Source: Cheiracanthium punctorium
Taxonomy: Eukaryota; Arthropoda; Arachnida; Araneae; Cheiracanthiidae
Direction of reading: 5' to 3'
DNA length: 64,000 nucleotides
NCBI GenBank assembly: GCA_038373885.1
Contig: JAWZYV010019913.1
Coordinates: forward strand, 422,001-486,000
Part shown: positions 32,077 to 43,155 of the stretch, one piece after another
Numbering within the stretch: position 1 is the stretch's first letter
Layout: each line of letters starts with the position of its first letter
Position numbers and translations under genes: made by a program
The notes under the pieces: generated by a model
The model's input: the letters and a program-made list of their open reading frames with translations, nothing else
Databases searched by the model: none
Told to the model about the DNA's origin: nothing

Positions 32077-34076
32077 TTTCTAAAATTTGAATGTTCAACG
32101 ACAACGTCTTGGGGTTGCGCATCGAGCTTGAAATTTAGAATTTTTTGAAAAATATGGCTTTTTTAAAATATCGACCAAAAAAATTATTTTCCAAATTATG
32201 AGGCTCCTGAGGTTTTAGGAGGTGTATATTGTTATGAATAACACGTATGCAAAATCTGGAGCGGCTACGACAATTTCTAGGGATTGCACACCGAGCTTGA
32301 AATCTATAAATATCTGAAAATTATGTATTTTTTGAAAAAATTAAGTAGAAAGCAAACTTTATTTGTTAAAACTAATTTGGACTTTTTATGTTAAAAATGT
32401 TCAGAGAGGCTCAGGAAATCCCCCAAAAATGGCTTTACGAATAGTTTGATACAATGCACACGTTATGCTGTCGTTTTGTCTTGGGCGCAGTACGCAAGCT
32501 GTGCTCTAGACAACTAGGGCCGATTTGCCTGCCAAGTGATGGCGATGCATTCGGTTAAACCAGGCACGAGATATTTCGTTGAAGCGGCATTTAGTTTAAC
32601 GTTTCAGATAGATGGTGCTTTCAGTTTACTCTCAAAAAAGCTGAAAGGTGGCTGCCTTGCACTGCTACGATTCTGAATAGAGTAAAACTGTCTGCAATAG
32701 GACATGGAACAAAATCGGCGTTATTAGAGCTGGGAATATCGGAAGAATTACCTTGCACCAAGTGACCAACCCGAGAAGACATACTCGTACTTCTATATTA
32801 CTATTTTGTAATTAAGAAGAAAAATTTCTGAATAAAGGGCAGGATCCACCGGAAGGAGAAGTAACCTTAGTGTTGGCGATCAAAGTACAGGAAATGTGGA
32901 TGAAGGCCAATATCTCTACCGTGACAATCTAAGGAATCCAAGAGATAGTTAGAAAAGGTCATGAGCAAGTTCAGCAGCTAAATAAATCGTACGTTAGAGA
33001 CAGGCATTAGGAATTCTTTATGAAGAAAGTGAAAATAACGAAAGAGAAGTACGAAAGACTGAAGAAAACGCTGAATGCCTATCTACCGCCATTTTGGGAG
33101 ATTCGTTCACAAATGACCAAATTAGAATAAAATTCTCAGTGCTTTCACAGGTCTGCGAGACAAAGTTATCACGGACTAGGCAGCAACAACTTTGGTATCA
33201 ACTTTATTTCACAATCTAGAAAGCGGAAGGAATGCGGATGGAGAGAAATCTTCTCAACTAATTCTCGAACCATATAAAGTTAGAGGAAGGCTGAGATGAC
33301 TCGCATGGAAAGAAACGGAAGAAGGCTTTAAAGTTTTCTTGGGATTGTGTTTTGATAGGAGGAAGAACAAAATCAGATACATAGAAAAATTTGTTGACGG
33401 CAAATTACACCCAAGTGTTTGTCACAAAGAACATATCTCGCTGATAATGGAATCTGGTTCATATGTCACGATCTGATTTTAAGAATTTAACTGTAAATTT
33501 GGGAGAGTTTGACTTGAAGTCGGGCTTTACATTATTCATTAAAACGCATGCTCCAATAATTGGATGCTTGGGCTGGCACGGGCAGGACTCGGATCGCAGG
33601 CAAATCAACGATGTGGGTCCTGGATAATGTAGTTGCGATTGTGGTTGTACTAGAGAAGAGCTGCGAACGTTAAAGACTAGTTTTCAAAGGGACTTATTCA
33701 TTAAAAATATAATTTTTGCTTTCTACATATTTTTGTAAAAAAAGTATATTTTTCAGATATTTATAGATTTTAAGCTCGATGTGCAACTCCTAGAAATTAT
33801 CACAGCCCCTTCAGATTTTGTATACGTCTTATTCATAATAATATGCAACTTCTAAAACCTCGGGAGCCTAAGAATTTGGAAAAAAATTATTTTGGTCAAT
33901 TTTTAAAAAAAGTCATATTTTTCAAAAAAATTTCTAAATTTCAAGCTCGATGCGCAACCCCAAGACGTTGTCGTAGAACATTCAAATATTACACATGTCT
34001 TATTTATATCAATTTAAAACTTTTGAGACCTCAGGAGATAAAAATTTTGAAAAAAAAATTTTTTCGATCCACCTTA
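32077..34076 (+). mobile_element. Long-TIR DNA transposon, copy 2, left end missing
   Basis: It is collinear with the reverse of 11067-13751, from TAAAATTTGAATGTTC at the left to CGATCCACCTTA at the right. The outer 80-90 bp of the left TIR are absent, and the copy begins shortly after the piggyBac-like element. No TSD can be read. Its broken ORF runs on the plus strand. Confidence 0.82.
32590..33626 (+). pseudogene. Decayed ORF of the long-TIR element, copy 2
   Basis: Frames containing FSLTFQIDGAFSLL (near 32600), FTNDQIRIKFSVLSQVCE (near 33108), LGLCFDRRKNKIRYIEKFVD (near 33340) and GFTLFIKTHAPIIGCL (near 33520) match copy 1 in order. The piece with the NSGKNNGVIR motif in copy 1 is deleted here. 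Stops and frameshifts make it non-functional. Confidence 0.6.
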
Positions 34077-34081
34077 CTATA

Positions 34082-34790
34082 CAGGGTGTACAAAAAGGTG
34101 GTAACGGGCTTTAATTCTTTATCTATTAGCGATAAGTGGATAATGTAAATTGGAAAAATGTTCAAAATAAGTTCGGAAATAAGACCCCGTTAAGAAAAAA
34201 TTCCTCTCATTCAGTTACAAAAAGTTACACTTTTTTTATTTGTATACGACCCCCGTACAAAAAAAATTCTCAATCAGTAAAATCTGCCCCATACACTAAT
34301 GAGGTGACATACAAAATTTGATACTTATATCCTTAAAAGTGTCAGAGATATTAAGATAAATATAATTCTGACTTAGACCACTTTTCAATGGCTCTGGAAG
34401 GTTAAAAAAAATCCCGTCTAATGATCGCATTTCAAGGATCATACAGAAAAGACGACAGAATTTTTTAATTGCCACTCTTGCAATAAACATTTATATTCAA
34501 AATCATGTATAGCTTCCGATCATCTTTACTTAAAGATATCTCTGAGATGTTGTATGATGAAAGGCTGAAATTTGGTACATCTTCTCATTAGTGTATGGGG
34601 CACATTTTGCTAACTGGGAATTGTTTTGTACGGGGACCGTATACAAATTAAAAAAGTGTAACTTTTTTTAAATGAACGAGAGGAATTTTTTCTTAACGGA
34701 ATCTTATTTTCGACCTTATGTTGAACAATTTTTCGCAATTTACACTGCTTACTTATCTCTAATACATAAAGAATTAAAATCCGTTGCCAC
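34082..34790. mobile_element. Long-TIR fold-back element, copy 2
   Basis: It starts CAGGGTGTACAAAAAGGTGG after TA 34080-34081. The arm is mirrored at the right, ending ATTAAAATCCGTTGCCAC at 34790. The outer 20 bp of the right end are missing where a GC-rich segment begins. Arms are about 240 bp. It is homologous to 26561-28115. Confidence 0.72.
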
Positions 34791-35075
34791 TGTGGCGGCC
34801 GCCGCGTCTGCGATCGGTGCGTTTCCGAGCACCAACCTGATCTTCCAGCGGTCGCCCACATCGAACAAGCTTCCGCGCATCTCTTCGCGCATCCTGTGAG
34901 GAGCGCTAGCGGCTACCCCCACGATAGCAGGGCCAGGGAATCTGGCAACGCTGATGTGCAGTCCGGGAATATAAAAGGAAGTGTGTTCACGCATGGTTCG
35001 CTATTATTTATCGCGTTGCTGTTTTTGTTACTTGGAATTCCCTATATACTCATTTATAATAAAATATATAGGGTG
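34791..35075 (+). repeat. LTR-like GC-rich segment (possible solo LTR)
   Basis: It begins TGTGGCGGCCGCCGCG, holds a TATA-like AATATAAAAGGAAG at 34969-34982 and an AATAAA signal at about 35057. That is the order expected of a Ty3/Gypsy-type LTR promoter and polyadenylation site. GC content is far above its surroundings. The 3' end and TSD cannot be fixed, and no internal retroelement ORFs are present. A CpG-rich host promoter is an alternative. Confidence 0.4.
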
Positions 35076-35352
35076 AGTCAGAACTTGGCCAAAATTTAAA
35101 GGTTGGTGGAAACACTAAAAAAAAGTAATTTCTGTCGTCCCGCAAAACAGGGCCGTAATCCAAAGGCTGAATTTGCTAAGCATCATTGATGTTGAACGCA
35201 ATGTAAACTACTTAGTTATAGATAACTACCAAACTAGATAGATAACTACCAAGCAAAGTTCAACTTGCAGCACCACTGTATCATCCGTTGCATGGAATTG
35301 AAAGTGCAGTCTGATTGTGTTGCTAATGGATGAATGCACCTTTACTCGTGAG
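35076..35352. other. Unassigned DNA
   Basis: AGATAACTACCAA occurs twice (near 35221 and 35242). TATAGGGTGAGTCAGAACTT at 35067 could be another transposon end, without partner. Confidence 0.3.
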
Positions 35353-35440
35353 CAAGGCTGCAGCCAGAAAAAAAAATTCTGGCGGGGGTGCTTCGGGAGG
35401 GGGGATATGTAACGCTAAAAATTGTTCGCCTATAACTGAT
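35353..35440. repeat. hAT-like end fragment
   Basis: CAAGGCTGCAGCCAG followed by A9 and TTCTGGCGGGGG is built like the other YARNG-starting MITEs. No right end was found. Confidence 0.35.
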
Positions 35441-35478
35441 CTTCTGTATTAAAGCAAATAAAAACTACTAATACTGAC

Positions 35479-36105
35479 TGTGCTGCCGCTGCACCGTCAG
35501 CTATCTCATAAATGTTCTTTATTAGCTCCGTGGAAAGCGATCGGCCGCCATGTTCATGGGCGCCGGCAGCATAGGGCAAGGGGGGAAATGCCCTCCCCCC
35601 TTGCAATATGCTGCTGGATTTTTGTATGCAGTGTTTTCCCTTGCTTTTTTGCTCTTTCCAACATGGTAACCATACGTTGAAGTAGTTTTTGCCCCCCCCC
35701 TGAGTAGTCTTTGCCCCCCCCCCTGGAGTAGTCTTTGACCCTCCTGGGAAATATTCTGCCTGCGCCCATGGCCATGTTGCTAGTAGTTAAATCGAGTAAC
35801 GGGGAACGGTTGCCCTTTTCCGGCACTGGGCATTCTATACAGTTTTTCTTCTATATCGATGTAAATTTCATCACATTCCCCAGTTCTCAGCAGATATCGG
35901 TACTGATAAAAATAATTCGGACATCCATTTTACAAATAATCGATCATTTTAACGGGAAATCATGTGCTAAATAAGTAGAAAATAATACCTGTGTAATTAT
36001 ATCCTCCTTGAGTATTTTATGGAAATCAAATTTATTCTTCGTGTATTAAAACTGTCAAAATGTCAGAGTTGTGTCCTCACGGCGAGGGCATCGCGCGTTA
36101 AAGGG
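35479..36105. mobile_element. piggyBac-like hairpin MITE, right part, with nested MITE
   Basis: The right end CGCGCGTTAAAGGG is followed by TTAA 36106-36109. Family words GCTAGTAGTTAAATCGAG, CACTGGGCA and GAGTTGTGTCCTC are present, as in the 31.3-kb copy. The left half is missing. A hAT-like element (35555-35770) interrupts it. Confidence 0.72.
35555..35770. mobile_element. hAT-like MITE, GGCGCCGGCAG family
   Basis: CATGGGCGCCGGCAG pairs with CTGCCTGCGCCCATG. A perfect 8-bp TSD GCCATGTT is at 35547-35554 and 35771-35778. A C9 block with flanking TGAGTAGTCTTTG is duplicated inside (35680-35740). Sister of 21704-21856. Confidence 0.88.
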
Positions 36106-36109
36106 TTAA

Positions 36110-36811
36110 GGTTGGTACACACTTGCTCTTCGCACTACCCGCGCCGTGTTTTCGCTACTCGTCTTATGTTCGTTAGAATTATGTAGTTCGACGAACCTCC
36201 CGTGATTCATAGAAAACCAACGCACATTCAGTCGCCCTTTATCAGTGTAGTTGTAATCAATATGCACATGAAAAGTAATGAACCTGTCATATTCCTGTCC
36301 AAATCTGAACAGCAAAGCATCAAAGCGTTCGTTGAAAGCGAAAGCGACAGAAGAGCGATCGTGGGTGTCGTGTGCGCGCATCTTCAAAATCACGTACAAA
36401 TCTAAGAAAACATGCGCACGCTTGGTGTTAAAGTCCGTAAGTCTGCTACATTGCCAAGATAGAAGCCTCAGGGCCGTACCCAGAAAAAAATTTCGTAGGG
36501 GGACCAAACGGTGAGAAAGGCTGAGTTTTTCACTAAAAGATTTCATCATTATTATTTTGTTTAAAAAAAATTAAATTTGGGGGGGGGGGGACCGAACCCC
36601 CTGGGAAGAACCTTGAGAAGCCATATGAGAAGTCTCATCCACGACAGCCTGATCAACTTCGACCTTCATCTGAATAGGATTGCTCTTGTTGTTGTCCCAG
36701 ATACACTAGATATTTTTGTTAACGTGCGCCATCAGTTCTGTCGCAGGAATAAACCCAACATTATTTCTGGTGCAGTTAAGCAGAGCTTAAATCTGCTTTG
36801 AGCTGTTATGC
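36110..36811 (-). other. GC-richer segment with an open minus-strand frame, split by a MITE
   Basis: Starting with GGTTGGTACACACTTGC right after the piggyBac TTAA, the segment is less AT-rich than its surroundings. The minus strand is open for 147 codons (36106-36549), but the first part of that ORF is MITE sequence. Host-like peptide from 36468 down includes RAHVFLDLYVILKMR and RFDALLFRFGQEYDRF. After removal of the MITE, similar-composition DNA continues to 36811. The terminus looks like a transposon TIR. I recognise no family. Confidence 0.3.
36469..36615. mobile_element. hAT-like MITE, GGGCCGTACC family, copy 1
   Basis: It starts CAGGGCCGTACCCAG. The right end CTGGGAAGAACCTTG is degraded. 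Flanks AGAAGCCT (36461-36468) and AGAAGCCA (36616-36623) match at 7 of 8. It shares TTCATCATTATTATTTTGTT and a G12 run with 46300-46479. Confidence 0.82.
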
Positions 36812-37230
36812 CAGTGTTTCTCAACCTGTGTGCCGCGGCACGCTATTGTGCCACGAGAGATTGTCTAACGTGCCGCGAGTGTTTTTGAAAAAATATTAAA
36901 ACTGCGTGGTGTCGTATCAGAAATTATATTTATCATGTGTTGTCTTGTTCACTTTCACTGAGTTTCACAATGAAGTGCGAAACTTTTATTTCATAGCATG
37001 GAAAACCGTTCTGCCGATTTTTGAAAGAGCTGTTTGCAACAAGACCCATGCAAAAATAGGCTCAGTCCTCGCATTGTTTTTTTTTTTTTAACATAAATAA
37101 TTTTTATGTATAGTTATATTTATCAATTTTTTGTGTCATACAATCTGCACGATTTCTATATTAAGGTGTGCCGCAAATAATTCTAGATATTCCCAGTGTG
37201 CCGTCAACCATAAAAGGTTGAGAAACACTG
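36812..37230. mobile_element. hAT-like element, GTTTCTCAACC family
   Basis: CAGTGTTTCTCAACCTGTG pairs with GGTTGAGAAACACTG. A perfect 8-bp TSD TGTTATGC is at 36804-36811 and 37231-37238. GTGCCGCGGCACGC and GTGTGCCG words near the ends are typical of short hAT derivatives found in many animals. Confidence 0.9.
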
Positions 37231-37238
37231 TGTTATGC

Positions 37239-37580
37239 TATAGCATTAGCCATGCATTCTGCAATTTCTAGTGGTAAAACGCATTTTGTAGCCTATTTTT
37301 ATCATTTTCGCTGTTGTTCTTCTGGTGATGGAGTCATCCTTTCCGCATTTTATAAGCTAATTCAAACTATTAGCGACATGCAAAAAAAAAAAAGTGCTTA
37401 TTTAGAGATGTGTTTCTTATTATAGCCCAATAACGTTTAGCCAATGAGTTCTGTCTCACCCAGTACACTAAAATGTGAAGGGGAGGGGGGAAGAATAAAA
37501 GAAATTTTAAACAATCTCTCTTCTTGAATAAATATATTGTGTAGAGGTTTTTTAAAAACCATTTTAAAAATACTAATCAA

Positions 37581-37581
<1 letters not shown>
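37239..37581. other. Unassigned DNA
   Basis: A12 tract at about 37380-37392. Nothing else recognised. Confidence 0.4.
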
Positions 37582-37624
<43 letters not shown>

Positions 37625-37630
37625 GTGTAT
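37582..37630. repeat. (CA)n(TA)n microsatellite
   Basis: About 14 CA units pass directly into about 7 AT units. The ORF overlapping it reads a His-Thr repeat and is an artefact. Confidence 0.92.
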
Positions 37631-38772
37631 GTAAAGTATGTATATTTTATTCTATTTCTGTTTTGTGCATACTATTGCTCAATGGATTAATGGGAATATC
37701 CATATTACATAAATTTAGCTGTTATAGACTACTTTAATAAACAATACTTTAAAAATGAAAACATAAAAAAAAGAAGTGTAACTTATATTTAGTCAGTGCA
37801 ACATTATTGCAGTAAATATACGAATAGAGGTTTTTCATGATCATAACCATTCTTAGAAAATTGTGGAAAGAACAATGTTTCGAAACAACTGCTTCTCAAG
37901 CTACTGTTGCCACCAGAGTAAAAAAATAATGACAAATAAAACAAACGAAAGTGAACTCCTTTGACGTCAAACATTGCGAGTGCAGTGCAAGTTTTGCCTC
38001 AGCGGTCATCAATTATTGCGGCTTTCGAATTTTCAGCCCCCCCCCCCCCAGTTTTTTCTAAGTTGATGCATACGACGGACAGCTCCCAAACAATGCGATT
38101 CGCACGTACATTGAGTTGAGAATTCTGTGCGAGTTCGTCGGTCACCAGAAGATCATTCTAGAATTTAAAACAGAAACCGGGCATAAGGGAAAAACCCCAT
38201 CGGGCCCAAAATAAGAGTAGATTCCCCCCCCCCCCCCCCCCAGCTGGCCTTGGTCTGATCATCGGGTACTTCCCGACCGCTTTGCAGGTCTGTCCAGTTC
38301 GCAAAAAGAGAAGCAAGTCTATTTTTAATAAGCAGAATCTCTGCAGAAGAAGACTCTTGTTAATGAGTATGGTGAAAAGAACGAATGTTTTTTTCCATCG
38401 ACTCTTTTTTTTTAAATTGTTGTTTTTCCCAGCGGCTTGTTTGTCTCACTCTCTTTCTTTCACTTAACGGGTTTCTTTTCTTAACGGGTAAAGGAATATT
38501 GAGTCTATGTATGAGTGTCGGATTCAGAAAAGTTTAAAAGGCGATTGGGGTGATAAAATATTCAGAAGTATTTTATTCGGAAATGGATCATTCTTTTTTT
38601 TTTTTCTTCTGTTCATTTTGAATTTTGAACCCATATTTAACTTAGTTGTTCTCATCATTGAAGGGTAGCAGCGGAAAAGAATAATCTTTTATGAACAGTG
38701 TTGCTTCACGACTTGGGGGGTACCAAACGTTGGTCACGGAAAGGGAATCTTCTCCGCTGCATCTTTTCAATC
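37631..38772. other. Unassigned DNA with two long C-runs
   Basis: C-runs lie at 38038-38049 and 38225-38241, separated by a less AT-rich stretch. In this window such runs often mark hAT-like MITEs, but no end pair was identified. T-runs occur at 38406 and 38595. Confidence 0.4.
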
Positions 38773-38948
38773 AGTGACGGACGCGAGCCAATAAACAGGC
38801 CTCTTGCGTCTCGCGAAATAGACGAAAAGCTTTGTCTCGCTTCTCAAAATCTCTATACCGTACTATTAAAAATGTTTGTCTGGTCTTGCAAAAAAGCTGT
38901 AAATTTCTCCTCGCCTCGCAAAACATAAGTCTCGCATCCATCCCTATT
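38773..38948. mobile_element. hAT-like MITE, GGATGGACG family, copy 2
   Basis: The right end ATCCATCCCTA and interior GTCTCGC, AAAAATGTTTGTCT, AAAAAAGCTGTAAAT match 28831-28998. The left end CAGTGACGGACGCGAG is diverged. Flanks TTTTCAAT and TTTTAAAC match only in part, so the TSD is uncertain. Confidence 0.6.
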
Positions 38949-39295
38949 TTAAACTAGAAGTCAAAACCCGTTGTGGAGGCAATTACACCGGGCGCTAGAA
39001 AAAATATTCGGCAAGCATATGTCTACACTCTATATATTTAAATTTGTCCACTTCATTTAAAATAAGTAATTTAATTTTTAATTTTTATTTTCTAGCGTAA
39101 TCGGTATTGCATTTTCTTCAAAAACATTTCAAAACTTTTCGCATCCGAAAGATTTCTTTTCGCTAGGAGCATCTTCTCGTATATCAATGTTTCATGAAAA
39201 TTAAGTCATTTTATTTGTGAAAAGAAGTTAAACTGGATAATCCAGAAAAACTGTTTTAAACTAGTTGAAATCGCAATTTTCATGTTGTGATTCTG
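38949..39295. repeat. Dispersed repeat E, 3' module copy
   Basis: AACTAGAAGTCAAAACCCG plus TTGTGGAGGCAATTACA matches 20655 onward, and CTTTTCGCA..AAAGATTTC..TTTCG later in the segment also matches 20825-20860. Confidence 0.55.
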
Positions 39296-41050
39296 CGTAG
39301 GCAAAGAAATCTTAATCAGCCATAACGTTCCCTTACAATCACTTTCTAAATGCTAAATTAGGTTAAATAAATAAAAGCTTTGTGAAAACACACACATAAA
39401 ATGTTACTTATAACACAGTACGATCGTTTCCACCAAAAATTCTTTCGGTCCACATTAGTCAACGCCTTTTGTCTCCCAGTATTTTGAGTGTTTTTTCCAC
39501 TAAATCAGGTCTTAATTTCTAACAGATGAAGAGCAGTAGGTCTAACTACTAATACTGTAAATTAATTACCTATAGTTTATCATAAATTTATCACTGTAAC
39601 TGTATCCAAAGTGTGTAATAAAATTAATATCAATAGAAACAATTATGAAGTCATTAAAATTTTTAATTTAATGTACATACTCAAGTATGAGGTAATGAGT
39701 AAAATGAAGTAGAGCAAAAGAAGTAGCTCAATATATTGAGTAAATAGAAATAAAGTTAGCGCCCCCACCTTTTTTTTTTCTATATGACTGCACCACTGCA
39801 TAAAGTTTATTGTGCAATCAAGACAACTTAACGAAGATGCTCCGAGATTTTAAAGTAATAAAACTAAGTAAAAACACAATAAAACAACAGCAGGCTGTTT
39901 TGTCAGCGTATCGATCCAGATTTCGGATAAAAGCGAAATCACCAATCACTGTTATTCACGAAGGATGATACATCAGTGATAAGTTAATTCAAATCGTATT
40001 TCGTACTATACGATGAACAATGATGGGCAACGAGCATCATTTAAACCATTCAAAAAAAAGAAGAACAGAATACAAAAAGAAACACAAGGATGTGTGCGTG
40101 TATGTATATAAAGATAAAATTTCTTACAATCTTTATACGTATCACGAATTATCCCGCTTAAGGTAAATATTTTGAGCGATATTTAGAGGTTTTTAGAGTT
40201 ATATCAAAACAGCTCATTTATGAAAATGAAAACAACTGAATAAGAAGTTAAACAGCGTTCTTTACTCAATTTTTCTTTTTTCCTGCCAGCGTTTCTCCAA
40301 AATTAATGCTGCACGTTATTTAATAGAAAATAAGTTTGCTTACAAGTAATCCTTGCATGATAAAAATATGCCTGGATGCATGAAACCTTCTAAATATTCC
40401 ATAATTTTTTGTACCTACACTTTAATTATTTTCAAGTGTATGTTTTGTTCTAAGACAAAAATTCTAAAGCAGATTTTCCGGTACAACCTCTTTGCACACT
40501 AATAATTATGTCGGTTTTATCCGAGAAAGACTGGGGGGAAAAATCTTTTTTGGTTGGAAATACATATTTAAAAAAGAATTTATGAGTAAAAAGGAGGCGT
40601 AAAAATTTATCTTGGCAGAGTGGCTCATGAAATAAAGGAGAAATTTGTACTGCTATTGAGAAATATCGGAGTAACTGAAAAGTTCTTTTTTTTTTTTTTT
40701 TTTTTTTAAGATCAACCATTCACACATTTCCTTTTAATAAATTTAATAAATAAAAAATATTAGTCTGAATCAACACGAAGTATTTATCAGACAGCTACAG
40801 TAAGCAAACAAAAATTTAGCTAAATGGGACGTGACTATCTTTCTTGCGAAAGCGCATTTTAAACTTAATTAGTTCCCAGACTGCGTCGTTCAGAGCAAGT
40901 GATGTGACTGGAATAATATAATTATTCGGTGACAGGACATTTACTCTGTCTTTAATTTCTAGTCAATATACATCAACGTCGAATGGTAAAATGAACGCGT
41001 CTTCAAAAAAAGCCTGTGATAGCATTCATTAGATTTTATTATTCTAAATT
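39296..41050. other. AT-rich unassigned DNA
   Basis: A T22 run at 40686-40707 is the only notable tract. The 89-aa minus ORF through it begins with poly-lysine and is discounted. Confidence 0.45.
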
Positions 41051-41180
41051 TGATAACCCTTTGACGGTGTATCTCGAAAAAAATCATGTGATTTTGAATA
41101 CAAGTAAGCTAAATAAGCATAGCACTTTTTAGAGTGTGCCTTTACAAGCTATATTATACACTGAAATAAACGATAAATCC
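41051..41180. other. Possible piggyBac-like end upstream of the array
   Basis: AACCCTTTGACGGTGTATC at 41056 resembles piggyBac-like ends, but the target reads GATAA, not TTAA, and no partner is seen. Confidence 0.25.
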
Positions 41181-41593
41181 GTATCAGTCATGAAACTATT
41201 AGAAAGCATTCTTATAAATTGAAAATTTTTGCAGAATGTGTCACCTTTCGGAAAAGTTTGCTTTACAGTTCAAAATAAACCCGTATCAGTTATGAAACTG
41301 TTAGAAAGCATTCTTATAAATGAAAATTTTTGCAGAATGTGTCACCCTTCGGAAAAGTTTGCTTTACAGTTCAAAATAAACGATAAACCCGTATCAGTTA
41401 TGAAACTGTTAAAAAGCATTCTTGTAAATTGAAAATTTTGCAGAATGTGTCACCCTTCGGAAAAGTTTGCTTTACAGTTCAAAATAAACGATAAACCCGT
41501 ATCAGTTATGAAACTGTTAAAAAGCATTCTTGTAAATTGAAAATTTTGCAGAATGTGTCACCCTTCGGAAAAGTTTGCTTTACAGTTCAACGT
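41181..41593. repeat. Tandem array, unit about 108 bp, nearly four copies
   Basis: GCAGAATGTGTCACC recurs at 41231, 41332, 41440 and 41548 (steps 101, 108, 108). Each unit also holds CCGTATCAGT, ATGAAACT.TTA and GGAAAAGTTTGCTTTACAGT. The last two units are almost identical. An ORF of 67 aa simply reads two units. Confidence 0.9.
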
Positions 41594-41760
41594 CTTAGAA
41601 TTTTTTTTTTTTTTGAAGTTTCATAAAATGCACTGTTCTCCTCTACCCCCCTACCCCCCACCCCCCCATTTATTGCAGCGCGTAGCGCAGTCATTTTGAA
41701 TTTTTTTGAAGAGTCATTCTGAATTTTTTCAGAGCTCCTGGCTTTCTAGTTTATTTTAAT
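41594..41760. repeat. Dispersed repeat F, 3' part (copy 1)
   Basis: GAAGTTTCATAAAATGCAC..TGTT and TTATTCTGAATTTTTTC-like text also follow the single unit at 56160-56270. The tandem array is thus a local amplification inside a dispersed repeat. Confidence 0.55.
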
Positions 41761-42109
41761 TTGTGTACACCAGGATTGTGACGGGGAGGGATTTTATTTC
41801 TTTCAACACACACACTTAAGAAAAGAATCATATGAAATGTTCATTAATCCAATTTTATAGCACAATTCTACTTATGGATGCGAAATGGGAGAAAGACACT
41901 GACCTACAGTACCTGCAGTACCAGACAAGCCTAATCCAGCGGAATTTTGCAAGACGAATCAGGTATTCTGATTATTCTTCTGACTTTTATTATTTTATTT
42001 TTTAGTAAACAATTCGAAAAATCTTTCACATACATGTTAGGGGGACCGGATAATAATGTTGTTCTTCCGCATGTCAATATTCCGCCTAGCTAAAATTACT
42101 GAAGGTAAT
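41761..42109. other. Unassigned DNA
   Basis: No signal other than a short (CA)5 near 41805. Confidence 0.4.
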
Positions 42110-42111
42110 TA

Positions 42112-42694
42112 CAGTCGAACTCGCTTATAACGAGCGTAACGGGACCGCGATATTTGACCGTTATAACCGAGTGCTCACAAGAAACGGGTTTGTGAAATAA
42201 TCATAAATATTCATGTATACATAGCATACTACTTTTTTTTATTATTTTTACAATACAAAACAAGTTGGTTAATTTGTTTTGACAGTCTTCTTGTCTTTTT
42301 CTGGTTTTTTTATTCGTTGTAGAAGTCTTATGGACCTAAAAGCATGGTCAGTTGCACCTCCAGATTCAAAAAAAGATTTTTCTTCATACTCAAAAGCCAG
42401 AATATATAATGGTCAGTTCAGGTTGAAATTCAGAATAATCGTCGTTAAGTCATCGTCGCTTTCATAGACTTTGAAGTGCTAAAGGGATTTTTCCTAGAAA
42501 GGACTAGCTGAGCTGGGGAGGTAGTGTCAATAGAAACTTTATGAATATGCAAAAATATTCCTCGCTATAACCGGGCTTTACTCGTTAAAAACGTGTTACG
42601 TTCCCATAGAATTGTATACCAATCAAATATTTACGATTTCCTCGTTAAATCAGGGGTCTCGTTAAGTTGATCTCGTTATAAACCAATTCAACTG
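42112..42694 (-). mobile_element. pogo/Tigger-like element, deleted
   Basis: CAGTCGAACTCGCTTATAAC pairs with GTTATAAACCAATTCAACTG. TA lies at 42110-42111 and 42695-42696. This is the classical pogo/Tigger end and target. At 583 bp it keeps only a short coding remnant. Confidence 0.85.
42277..42390 (-). pseudogene. pogo-like transposase C-terminal remnant
   Basis: The minus strand encodes YEEKSFFESGGATDHAFRSI followed by RLLQRIKKPEKDKKT without a stop. Acidic/aromatic tails followed by a basic stretch are usual at the C-terminus of CENP-B/Tigger-type transposases. No DDE core remains. Assignment rests on position inside the Tigger TIRs and on peptide character. Confidence 0.5.
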
Positions 42695-42709
42695 TATATG
42701 AAATTTGGC

Positions 42710-43095
42710 ATTTGCGTGAGTTTTTCAACATAGGTGCTAGATTAGACAGCATTTTCCGGATTTCGAAACCTGTGGGGGGGAAGGGGGCTTTTAACACATT
42801 ACGCATGATTCCAAACAAACAAATGCAAAGAGCGTTATCCATAAAATTCTTGCTGTAAAATATAACACTCACGTAAGCCTGAAAAACAATTTCAGGACAT
42901 TTTGGATAGCATTCTCCAAAAAGGGTAGACGTGAGAAAAGGAGGGAGAAGGGGAGTGGCCATATTTGATGGGGAAAAAAAAACATTTATAAAATTCTTGC
43001 TTTAAATGTAACAAAGATGAGTCTTATACCTAGGCACAGTTTGTCATTAGAAAACTTAATGAAAATTTATTTGTTTGAATTTTATGCAAAAAGGA
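42710..43095. repeat. Dispersed repeat D, copy 3
   Basis: ATAAAATTCTTGCTGTAAAAT, AACACTCACG, AGGACATTTT and TTTGTCATTAGAAAACTTAA match 23796-24190 and 25315-25425. It abuts the pogo-like element. Confidence 0.55.
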
Positions 43096-43105
43096 AAAAT
43101 GTTAT

Positions 43106-43155
43106 TTTCGGTGTCTAATATTCGGTATTAACCCGAATATAACGCGACACCGAAA
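43106..43155. repeat. Hairpin-forming inverted repeat
   Basis: TTTCGGTGTC at 43106-43115 is the exact complement of GACACCGAAA at 43146-43155. An inner pair TATTCGG/CCGAATA extends the stem. This may be a small MITE remnant. Confidence 0.7.

Noticed and set aside
41181..41593. Regular repeats that could be mistaken for a CRISPR array
   Set aside because: The full 108-bp unit is repeated with no variable spacers, and a single-unit relative exists at 56 kb. The DNA is eukaryotic repeat sequence.
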